Of a stretch of DNA of 64,000 nt, positions 37,716 to 47,646 are shown piece after piece (the first letter of the stretch is position 1; each line of letters opens with the position of its first letter). Source of the stretch: Melastoma dodecandrum (Eukaryota > Streptophyta > Magnoliopsida > Myrtales > Melastomataceae); assembly GCA_029817715.1 (NCBI GenBank), contig JARUPY010000607.1:5642001-5706000 (forward strand). The letters run 5' to 3'. Under the pieces are notes generated by a model. It was not told where the DNA came from. It searched no databases and saw only the letters and a program-made list of their open reading frames with translations. The position numbers were made by a program, and so were the translations under genes.

Positions 37716-38110
37716 TATTTATTATGTGAGAATTGACGAGTGATTGTCGTGATAACACTCGATAATTCCCTATATGACATTTAGGTATGGACAATTATAT
37801 GACTAACACTTGATAAAACGAAATCTAAGCGCAAGTCGAGGTTATTAACTAATGGACTAAAAGTCAATCATCCACATGTTCATCAAAATGAAATCCCAAG
37901 GCAAGTCAATCACATTATATTAGGCTCCTAATCCATTATTTGTGCTCCATTTCCAACTTAATGGAGGGACAATAGGTGTTCGTTTGCTACATGTGCGTTT
38001 GTTATGTCCATAATTTTCACAAATCTTGCATTTCACCTTTCAGTACTTACCTATCAAAAGCCACAATTAAACATATGTCAAAACCACGTGATCGACCCAA
38101 AATCACCCTT
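37716..38110. other. Intergenic, no gene recognised
   Basis: AT-rich sequence with no coding or repeat signature. It leads into the inverted LTR fragment at 38113. Confidence 0.35.
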
Positions 38111-38112
38111 TC

Positions 38113-38870
38113 CCCCTGTGGGCGCAGAATCGTGTTCCCCACAACACATATCGAATTTTACAGTGATTGTGATCGTCATAGAGTAATTGAACGAAAATGA
38201 ACAGGAAACAACACTTGAATTTCAATTGAACAATACTGAATTACAAATACCGAGTTTTTATAACACTTACAGACATATTGAAAAGCTAAAAAATAATAAA
38301 GTGACGATGACGAAGCTTCATGACGGTCGGCGGTAGACGAACGGCAACTACGACAAACTCCTTTAATATAGGCTGCCTAGGTAGATTGGTGGTCGAAGGC
38401 AACGAAGGAGGTGATGGGTTCTGGATACTTTCAAGACACTGTAAAAGGGAGCAAAAGCTTGACACTAACTTTGGCGAATTGGACTTTTTGGAATTGATCG
38501 TGTGGCTCCCTTTAATAGAGGCCACCTTGGACGAATTGGGGGCGGTGATCGGTCCAACTTCACGATAACTACGGAAGCCTCCTTTAATGGAGACTACTGT
38601 GGGGGGCGACTACAACCTCCTTTAATGGAGATTACCTTGGAGTGGTTTGTGGATAAGTGATCGGTGAAATGTGGAAGATGGTGAAGGGCGATTTCAGGAC
38701 ATGGTTCAGGACATCTGGACACCTTCAGGACGCCTTGAGGAGAGCAAAAGCTGGAGATCAATTTGTCGATTGGACGTAGTGATTTATCATGCCTTTTAAT
38801 GAAGGTAACAACACTTATTTATAATAAATTCATCAAGAAATCGTGTGGAGAACATAAGAAAACTACCAAA
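38113..38870 (-). mobile_element. Tat-like LTR fragment (minus)
   Basis: The part at 38113-38345 is the reverse complement of the LTR 3' region at 14690-14920, in the same block order. Farther right (its 5' direction) are four degenerate CTCCTTTAAT(G/A)GAG repeats (about 38350, 38510, 38580 and 38620) with no counterpart seen at 14 kb. No gag lies on the internal side (left), so it is a solo or truncated LTR. Confidence 0.6.
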
Positions 38871-38993
38871 CGAAGTGGGCAAAAGATATTAACTGTCATA
38901 GATCGGGGGTGCCTCAAGATGCCCTATTTTCTTGGGTGTTAATATGCATGAATATATGCTTACCCACGAGCTCGGGACGACCGAAGGTCGGGA

Positions 38994-40056
38994 GGATGAA
39001 GCGAAGCGTCGACAGTCCATTCCCGGGGGAATTAATCTTCCATCTCCAAACGGACTAGAGCGACGTCAAATTCATCCTCTTCCTCATTCTCTTCCGGTCG
39101 TGTAGATAGGTTGTGCGTCTGAATCGAGCCTGTGTAGCCCGAGATATAGTGAAAATATGAAATACAACGTTTTTTTCCTTGAGTTGAAACATTGTTTCAG
39201 CCGACTGAGCATAACTTTAGCCACAAAACCTCAATTTGCTCAAGATTAGTTGGAATAGTTCCCTCTCTGGCTCTTCTATAACTTTCACGGTTTGAGTTTT
39301 TTCATTCGAGGTAATATGACTCGTGTTTTGATAGGTTGAAGTTAGAACTCATCTATTCTCGAGATCTGATCTCGAGATCAAAAACACTATTTAGGTATTT
39401 TCATCATAACTTTGGCTATAGAGATCTGATTAACTCGAGATTACTTGAAATAGTTTCCTTTCTGGCTCAAGACAACACTCGATCGGTATTTTGACAACTC
39501 GAGATCACAACACTCCTTCCGTTCTTTGACTATATATTTTGCTACAAAGATCGGATTAACTCAAGATAAGTAGGGTTAGTCTCCTTTCTTCTTGATCTAC
39601 AACTTTTGTGTTTTACTCTTTTCGATTCAAGGTCGTCTTAGAGTTGTTATGACCGGTCGAAGTCGTAATTATTCTGATCTCGAGATCCGAACACTCTCTC
39701 GGTCTTTTGACCATAACTTTTGCTAAACAGAATGGATTAACTCGGGACAAGAGTTACTTCTCTTTCTTCTCAAGCTACAATATTTATGTTTTGCACTTTT
39801 CGATTCGAGGTTATCTTGGACGCGTTATGGCCTGTCCAAAGTCGAGAAATAGAATGCAAGGGTTCGGATTTCGAGATTAGACATTGCTTTAGTTTTCTAG
39901 CCATAATTTTATAGGTTTTTCTCGAATACTATCTTGGGATACTCTTTTTTGATAACCTTTTGAGTCTTATTTCAAGAAGATATTCGTACATCTCTTAGCA
40001 TTCTCTACCTCGAAATTAAAATACGAAAAAGGAGCCTAAATTTGTCTGTCAACGTT
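38994..40056 (+). repeat. Long direct repeat, left copy (LTR-like)
   Basis: Its ends match 41263-41588 in the same orientation: the start around GATGAAGCG...CTTCCATC(T/C)CCAAACGGA and the end around TTTTGAGTCTTATTT...GCCTAAATTTGT. The left copy has about 730 bp (39170-39900) absent from the right copy. That extra part is itself a degenerate tandem repeat in which CCATAACTTTxGCT recurs about every 125-200 bp. A pair of diverged LTRs is the simplest reading. Confidence 0.6.
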
Positions 40057-40625
40057 TAGTCCCTCCCGTATTGTGGTGATGTCAACCCTCTTACGGGTGA
40101 CATCACATTCTCAAGATATTAGGTTTAGTGGTACTGAAAATGAGCAATTAAACATATGGCTAAACAATTTCTTTTACTTAAAGTTTTTTCTTTTACGAGA
40201 AGACATGTTTGTCTTTTTCCCCGAAATTTGCTTCTAAAATTGTGATGATTTCATCCATCTCTCTCTCAAATGGAGTGTATTTATCTCTCGAGAAGACTCC
40301 TTATCCTCAATATGACATTTGTCTTTTCTTCTTGAGATGGCACATTTACCTACTTCCTTTTTGAGAACACAAATGTCTTTTTGTCCTTCTTCTCGTTCCT
40401 TTCTTTTCCTTTTTTTTGTTAATACCAACTCGCTTTTGTCCTAATCTCTAATATCTTTCTTGAGATCTATGTTTTTTACAAAATATCTCGAATAGGGAAA
40501 AATCTCCCCTTTCTTCTTTTTGTTGTTTTTCTTTTAAATCATCAACTGAAGAGAGAATATGACATTTCTTTTTCTTTTTAATTCAAACCACTCTCTTGCT
40601 CGTGGGTTCAACCCCCCTCTCGACT

Positions 40626-41219
40626 TTATTCTCGAACTTTTTCTTTTTTACCGTTTGGTGGACCAAATTCATCACATTTCAATGAACTTTTTTGCACGTC
40701 TCTATTATGAATATACCCTTGGCTATCAGTCGATTGTTTGGGCTTCCTCGATATTCCTACGGGATAATCACACGGTGGTATTTCATTTATATGTATCTCG
40801 AAAGTATTATCAATTGAGATCACATTACTCGTCGGAAATCCCTCAGTTCCAATACTTAGAATATCTATTTGACTTAACAATGAGTACATGTCATATTCGT
40901 CAATTTTCTCGTCACATATATGATGTGAGGGAGTATCGTACCAGAACATCATTTCTTCATTCTTGTCAACTTTTGTAGGAGTTCCGCTCTCGTGGGGAAT
41001 GTAATGTTGGTCAGGAAATGATACCATAGATTCAACTACATCATCCTTCGTTAGAACTGAGTTACTCATACATTTATTTTTACTCTGACAGGATTCCTCT
41101 TGGATTTCCTTCTCTCTTAACTCCATGGACTTATCCATGGGCTTTGCCTCAATAAAATTTCCAACTCGAGGATCATGTCCCTTTATTATCTGTGCTTTCA
41201 CAAAATTTGGTGGGTGCAA
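40626..41219 (-). CDS. Unidentified 197-codon open frame between LTR-like repeats
   Basis: I do not recognise this protein. It is the longest intact frame in the 33-42 kb interval and opens MHPPNFVKAQIIKGHDPRVG. It is acidic to mixed, has no obvious zinc knuckle, protease or polymerase motif and no membrane segment, and ends in a Lys-rich GKKEKVRE. It lies between direct repeats at 38994-40056 and 41263-41588, with its start close to the right-hand repeat, so it could be a gag-side or accessory frame of a small or non-autonomous LTR element on the minus strand. Chance conservation of an open frame cannot be excluded. Confidence 0.35.
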   Translation of the reverse strand: MHPPNFVKAQIIKGHDPRVGNFIEAKPMDKSMELREKEIQEESCQSKNKCMSNSVLTKDDVVESMVSFPDQHYIPHESGTPTKVDKNEEMMFWYDTPSHHICDEKIDEYDMYSLLSQIDILSIGTEGFPTSNVISIDNTFEIHINEIPPCDYPVGISRKPKQSTDSQGYIHNRDVQKSSLKCDEFGPPNGKKEKVRE

Positions 41220-41262
41220 TAGTTATGAGATTTAACCCGGAAGTGCTTGGAATTATCCCACT

Positions 41263-41588
41263 CGATGAAGCGGGGTGTCAGCAGTCCGCTCTCGGGGCAT
41301 TACTCTTCCATCCCCAAACGGAATCGAGCGACATCAGATTCATCATCTTCCTTAATCTCTTCGGATCATGTGGATAGGTTCTACATCTGAATTGAGTGTG
41401 TGTAGCCTGATATATAGTTAAAATATGGAACACAACAATAACTTTACGAGTTTTTCTTGAATACTATTTTGTGATACACTTTTTTGAGAACCTTTTGAGT
41501 CTTATTTTGAGAAGATATTCGTACCTCTCCTCGCATTTCTCTGTCTCGAAATTAAAACACGAAAAAGGTGCCTAAATTTGTGTGCTAA
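41263..41588 (+). repeat. Long direct repeat, right copy (LTR-like)
   Basis: It matches both ends of 38994-40056 but lacks the central 730 bp. From AGTTTTTCTTGAATACTAT to CCTAAATTTGTGTG it parallels 39910-40050. Together with the left copy it flanks the frame at 40626-41219. I could not find terminal TG/CA ends or a target duplication. Confidence 0.6.
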
Positions 41589-41929
41589 GACCCCTGGCAC
41601 ACGATCGACCATTATTGGAAACACTTCTTCTTTTGTGGGAACCGATAGCGGGAGCCTGGGTTTGGTATGGTTGGGATTCAAGAAGAGTGGTTGGGGTGTG
41701 AAACGGGTGTAAGAGGTCGGAGTCAAGGTTGTAAGTTACGGGTGGGTCGGAACTGGCTGGCCATAGCTTTGGTTTAGGGCGCTAGGTGAGCGGGAAGGGC
41801 AATAGCTCAAGGTGAGTGGCGATTGAAATGGTGAGGACCAACCGACATATAAAAGTTGTATAATATAAGTTGTATGATCCTAAGTTTATTTAGGCAAAAT
41901 AAAAGTTATTTTTAAAATAGTTTAATAAT

Positions 41930-42100
41930 CTAAAAATTAATAAAATAAAAATGATGTTTGATTTTTTAATAACCATGTTTGATTTCCTAATAACGTGTTT
42001 GTTTGTTGTTTTAGTAAAGTCACAAAAAAAAATATAAATTTCATTTTAAGGCTATAAAAAAAATTTTAAAAAATCGTACTATAGTTTTGAAAAATAAGGC
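41930..42100. repeat. Inverted copy of the 37.4-kb AT-rich repeat
   Basis: Its reverse complement contains ATAGCCTTAAAATGAAAT, TTTTGTGACTTTACT and TTATTAGGAAATCAAAC in the order found at 37475-37560. It lies just left of the copia element. Confidence 0.5.
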
Positions 42101-42644
42101 TTTGAAAAATAAGGCTAGCCTTGGGTAGCATATATGCCTTAAAATAATTAAAAAAGTTCCTGCTTTGGGACAATTTTCGTTAATCCTTACCATTGAAAAC
42201 GCGAAACATTATTTTGGCAAACCAAACGGTCGTACGTTTGTGTGGACAACCATGAAGCTTGGCTGTTATAGTTAGATGCTATAATGAAAGCACTGGAGTT
42301 AGACAGAGGAGAAGAAAAGAGGTGGAAGGGCCTTCGTAAAATGGAGTTAAGAATTACAGTACAAAAGGGCCACTGGATAGATGGGCCAGAAAGGGCCTCG
42401 TACATTAACAATCATTTAGTATAAAGGGTGTTTTAGTAATAGCAGCTACTGTTAGTTTGTTATATGTGCTGCTGTACACAGAACAGAATTGCGCGGAGTT
42501 TGTTTTTCTGGTTCTTCTGTGCTTGGAGTGTAGCGAAGCTGTGGATGATGAAATTAATGGAGAAAGGATTTTTCTCGTCGTCTCTCTGATCCTTCATGGT
42601 ATCAGAGCGCGGCCAGTCACCGGAGGAGAAGCAGAGGCGACGAG

Positions 42645-44027
42645 ATGGCGTTGGAACTAGTCGACAGTTCACAATCGCCCTTCTTCGTAAATTCAACTGA
42701 TCTGCAGGTAATAAGCATTGTTGCGCCTGAGTTGACGGAGGGAAACTACCCGTCTTGGAAGAGGTCAGTAGAACTTGCACTTTCGATCAAAAATAAATTA
42801 GGCTTCGTTGATGGAACTATAGAGAAGCCTGCAGCAAACAGCGGCTTTTTTCCAGCCTGGGCGCGCTATGATAATCTGGTAAAAGCATGGCTGCAGAAGT
42901 CTGTCTCGGCTCCAATAGCTTCCACGATTTTCTATTTCAACTCGGCAAGGGAAATCTGGGAAGAACTAAAAGAGAGGTATGGGGAGCCGGATGATTCAAA
43001 AATCTGTCAATTGCAACTGCAGTATTATGCTTTAATTCAGGGAACTAGGACTGTTTCGGCTTTTTACAATGAAATGCTCTCTATTCTGCGAGAGTTAAGG
43101 ATATATAGGCCCATCCCTTGTTGCGAATGCAGAAAATGCGATTGTAATTGGGAACAAGACTATGTGAACCAGCTGCAAAAGGATATGCTTTTTAAGTTTC
43201 TAAATGGATTGAATAGAGAGTTTGAAGGGTTGCGTACTCAGATATTGTTAAAGAAACCACTTCCCACGTTGGGAGAAGCCTACAACATTGTCCAGCGAGA
43301 AGAGTTGCAAAGAACTTTGAGAAGTGAGGAGAGTATGTTGCTTGCACATCCAGTGACAGCTGCAGCTGTTACAAAGCCAGAATATGATGCAGAAAAAGTG
43401 AAAGAACCGGGTCTGGTAAATTTTGCTGGGAGAAGAAAGTTTAACCCGGATATTGTCTGTGACAATTGTGGCAAGAAAGGTCACATTAAGAAAGAATGCT
43501 ATTTCTTAGTAGGATTTCCTTCCAACAGCAGAGGGGAAAGGAACCGAGGAAGAGGGCTGATGCGATTTCAAGCTGGTGATAATAGAAGAATGGTCAACTC
43601 TGCTAAATTAGGAGGAGGATCTTCCAGTTTGCAGAATCTCTCATGCTTAAATCTCTCAGAGACTCAGGTTCAGCGATTGTTGTCACTGCTAAATGTGGAT
43701 GAGAACAGCCAATCTAGTGCCAATGCTTCTTATAATCATTCTGGTCAGTCCTCTGTTTCCTCTGTCCCTTTTTCAGGTATCATCTCAACTCTATCTTTCC
43801 ATCACAAAGCCATTCGGGCAAATCTACAAACCTGGATCCTAGATACTGGTGCTACCGATCATGTTGCTTCCACACTTACTTGTTTCACTAATTACAAAGA
43901 ATTACCCAAACCTTTACAAATACATCTTCCAAATAACAGCACTGTACAGGCAACACATGTAGGAAGGGTACAGCTTACTCCAATACTCTTTCTGGAAGAT
44001 GTACTCTTTGTTCCAGACTTTTTTTAA
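42645..44027 (+). pseudogene. Copia gag and protease start, ends at a poly-T frameshift
   Basis: A 460-codon frame from ATG 42645. The N-terminal two-thirds is the copia gag (GNYPSWKRSVELAL, SAREIWEELKERYG). A CCHC knuckle follows (CDNCGKKGHIKKEC, near 43459-43500), and the protease triad motif DTGATDH is near 43849. The frame ends at TAA 44025-44027, inside a run of seven T (44019-44025). Pol continues in another frame from that point, so the run probably gained or lost a base. In copia elements gag and pol normally form one polyprotein, so this break should prevent it. Confidence 0.9.
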
Positions 44028-47000
44028 CTTAGTCTCGGCCAGTAAACTTACCAAACAGCCTTCTATATGTCTTATTTTGTCACATGAATGTTGTTATATA
44101 CAGGACTTATGCAAATGGATGACGATTGGACTAGCTAGGAGGAGAGGAGGTTTATATGTAATCGGGGAGATGACTGGAGATGACCAGAAAGAGCCAAATA
44201 CAAGCAAGCCCCAGAAAAATGCACAGCTACATGCTTCAGACTCATTACGTGCTTTTAACATCATTAGACAGTGCACTAGTTTAGACAACTTTGATCTTTG
44301 GCATCTAAGGCTAGGACATGTTGCATATAGCAAGCTACCTTTTCTGAGACAGCTGGAACCAAAGATTTCTATGCAGCAGAATAATGCATGTACTGTTTGT
44401 CATCAATCAAAACAAAAAAGGTTGGTTTTTCCAGTCAGTAAAATTCATAGTGTTGCACCCTTTGATCTGTTACACTGCGACATATGGGGGCCATGTTCAA
44501 TCACAGCATTAGGAGGATATAGATTCTTCCTAACAATTGTTGATGATTTCATAAGGGTTACCTGGGTGTTTCTGATGCAAACAAAAGCTGAAGTACGGAA
44601 ATTGTTGCAGGATTTTTATAACTTTGTAGAAACACAGTTTCAAACAAGGATTAAAGCAATTAGGAGTGATAATGGTTTTGAATTTCTGTTAACAGATTTC
44701 TATAAGAAACATGGAATTCTTCATCAAACCACATGTGTCGAAACACCACAGCAAAATGGTGTTGCTGAACGCAAACACCAACATTTGTTAGAAATTACTA
44801 GAGCAAAGCTTTTTCAAGCAAATTTACCACTACATTTTTGGGGCTATGCTCTGTTAGCTGCCACTCATGTCATTAACAGGTTACCAAGCAAGGTACTACA
44901 ATACAAGTCACCTTATGAAAAACTGTTTCTTCAAGGTCCTGCATATCAAAATCTGAGAGTTTTTGGATCCTTATGTTTTGCTTTCAAATATGTGCATGAT
45001 AGGAAAAAGTTGGATAAGAGAGCCCGCACATGTATATTTCTGGGCTATCCACTAAATACAAAAGGCTATTATCTATATGATTTAGACAAAGACACTGTTT
45101 TTATTTCTAGATATGTTGTTTTTCACGAGTTCATCTTTCCCTTTAAGGTACAACATCATGAACATTCATCAGATCATTCTTTGGTTTTGCCACTATTCCC
45201 AACACAGTCAACATCTTCTGCATCTCTGCATATTCATGATAGGCATCATGATCCAAGTCAGGTCACCTTTATTCCATTAAACACACCACAACCAGAGTCC
45301 ATATCAACACCTCCCGATACTTCTTCCCATCTCTCCATTCCATCTGATTCTAAGCATACAGTTTTGCATTTGAGAAGGAGTACAAGACCCAGAAAAGTCC
45401 CCAGTTATCTCCACGATTACCATCACAACCTCTCATCCCTCGAGGCAAGTTCTGAGTCATCTGAGTTGTGTAACAGGTCCACTCATCTCACTCAAACTTC
45501 TTCTTCTTCTTCTGTTTCTATACCTTATCCAATTGAACCATACATTTGTTATTCTAGACTGTCCAAACCTTACAAATCTTACTTATTGTCTCTGGATCAA
45601 TACCCTGAACCTTGTGGCTATAGAGAGGCTGTTCAATTTCCACATTGGCAGGAAGCAATGGCCGCTGAACTCAGAGCTCTCCAAGACAATAAGACATGGG
45701 AGATTGTTCCTCTGCCCTCAGGTCATCGTGCCATTGGATGTAAGTGGGTGTTTAAAACAAAACTCAGGGCAGATGGCATAGTAGAAAGACACAAAGCAAG
45801 ATTGGTGGCGAAGGGTTATATCCAAAAAGAAGGTTTTGATTTCCAAGAAACCTTCAGTCCGGTAGCGAAACATACTACAATTAGACTCTTTCTTGCTCTT
45901 GCTTCTATGGCCAATTGGAGTTTGCGCCAATTTGATATTCACAATGCATTTTTGCATGGGGATCTGTTGGAGGAAGTATACATGGACCTGCCTGAAGGTT
46001 TCGACATTCAGGGGGAGAAATCTGGTGGGAAGTCGGTTTGCAAACTCAATAAGGCTCTATACGGCCTAAAGCAAGCCTCGAGACAATGGAATGAGAAGTT
46101 GTCTGCATGTCTATTGGCTGGTGGTTTTACATAGTCTAAATCTGATTACACTTTATTCACTAAACAAGGACAAGAAGGCTTTATAGCAATTCTGGTCTAT
46201 GTAGATGATTTGGCCGTGGCGGCATCTTCTGATAAACTGGTTGAAGAACTCAAGCAGTATATGTCACAACATTTTAAGGTGCGAGACTTGGGTGTGTTAA
46301 GATATTTCCTGGGTCTGGAAATAGCAAGGAGCAAGGAGGGGATGTTTATCTCGCAGAGAAGTTATGCACTTCGGTTGCTGGAAGATATGGGGAAACTAGC
46401 AGTAAAACCAAGCAATATTCCCATGATGCCCAATGTCAAGTTGGGGCGTACAGAGGAGGAAGAAATTGTAGAAGCAAGTTCTTATAGGAGGATGGTTGGA
46501 AGACTGATCTACCTGGGGATTACAAGGCCAGGCTTAGCCTTTTCAGTCCATACTTTAGCTCAATTTATGGACAAACCTTCGAAAAAACACTGGGATGCAG
46601 CTGGCCAGGTTCTCAGGTACCTAAAGAGTACTCCAGGGAAAGGTTTGTTTTTCTCTAGCAGAGAGCCACCCAAGCTTGAAGCATATTCGGATAGTGATTG
46701 GGGTGGTTGTATAGACGCACGCAAATCAACCACAGGACTGGCAATCTTTCTGGGAGGATCTTTGGTGAGTTGGAAGTCGAAGAAACAAACGACGGTATCC
46801 AGGAGTTCGACAGAAGCCGAGTATAGAGCGATAGCAACTACAACAGCAGAAGTTCTTTGGCTGGTTGCTTTATTGAGAGACTTTGGGTTGAGTGTTGAAC
46901 TATCGGTACCTCTTCATTGTGATAATAAGTCGGCAATATACATCAGCAAGAATCCAGTGTTCCATGAGCGCACAAAACATCTGGAGTTGGACTTGCATTT

Positions 47001-47160
47001 TGTCAGGGAGAAGCAGGAGTAGGGTATGATTAAAATCTTGCACCTTAAGACTTATGATCAGTTGGCGGACTTGTTTACAAAGGCTTTACAGCCTAGGAGA
47101 CAAAACGAGCTTCTGAACAAGATGGGAATGATGGATATACATAATTCCCGTCTTGAGGGG
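43999..47160 (+). pseudogene. Copia pol (integrase, RT, RNase H) with two nonsense codons
   Basis: In the frame of ATG 43999: integrase zinc-binding region (LWHLRLGHV, then CTVCHQSK), integrase core (CDIWGPC, IRSDNGFEF, TPQQNGVAERKH), RT (KARLVAKGY, FDIHNAFLHGDLLEEVYM, YVDDLAV near 46199) and RNase H (YSDSDWGGCIDARKSTTG, STEAEYRA). TAG codons at 46132-46134 and 47018-47022 interrupt it, the second near the end after VREKQE. Both lie where family alignments would have glutamine, consistent with C-to-T change. Readable sequence resumes in the same frame after each. It continues past the second stop to a polypurine tract before the LTR. Confidence 0.92.
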
Positions 47161-47581
47161 GAGTGTGGACAACCATGAAGCTTGGCTGTTACAGCTAGAA
47201 GCTATAATGAAAGCACTGGAGTTAGACAGAGGAGAAGAAAAGAGGTGGTAGGGCCTTCGTAAAATGGAGTTAAGAATTACAGTACAAAAGGGCCACTGGA
47301 TAGATGGGCCAGAAAGGGCCTCGTACATTAACAATCATTTAGTATAAAGGGTGTTTTAGTAATAGCAGCTACTGTTAGTTTGTTATATGTGCTACTGTAC
47401 ACAGAACTGAATTGCGCGGAATTTGTTTTTCTGGTTCTTCCGTGTGCTTGGAGTGCAGCGAAGCTGTGGATGATGAAATTAATGGAGAAAGGATTTTTCT
47501 CGTCGTCTCTCTGATACTTCAGGATCGTTCTAGATTACCCGAAATTCCTAAAGGAAACGACGTCGCCTCAGCGAGCATTGG

Positions 47582-47601
47582 TCCGACCGCTAGCGGTCGG
47601 A
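47582..47601. repeat. 20-bp perfect palindrome in the OST5 leader
   Basis: TCCGACCGCTAGCGGTCGGA reads identically on both strands. It lies between the copia LTR (ends 47521) and the OST5 ATG (47647), in what should be 5' UTR. It could form a stable hairpin in the transcript or be a binding site for a dimeric factor. Confidence 0.9.
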
Positions 47602-47646
47602 ACTCACTCCTCTTCTTCTTCCACCTCAGGCTCCAATCCTTTCTCG

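Larger units (their letters stand above)
42241..47521 (+). mobile_element. Near-complete Ty1/copia element with both LTRs
   Basis: LTRs are 42241-42596 and 47164-47521 (356 and 358 bp), both starting TGTGGACAACC and ending CTTCA. I count about 11 differences, roughly 97% identity. The primer-binding site TGGTATCAGAGC (tRNA-Met type) starts at 42597, and a polypurine tract (TTGAGGGGGAG) abuts the right LTR. Gag and pol lie between in the copia order. Coding damage is limited to one frameshift and two stops. The 5 bp on each side (GTTTG and GGATC) do not match, so there is no target duplication. The right LTR ends 125 bp before the OST5 start codon. Confidence 0.97.
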
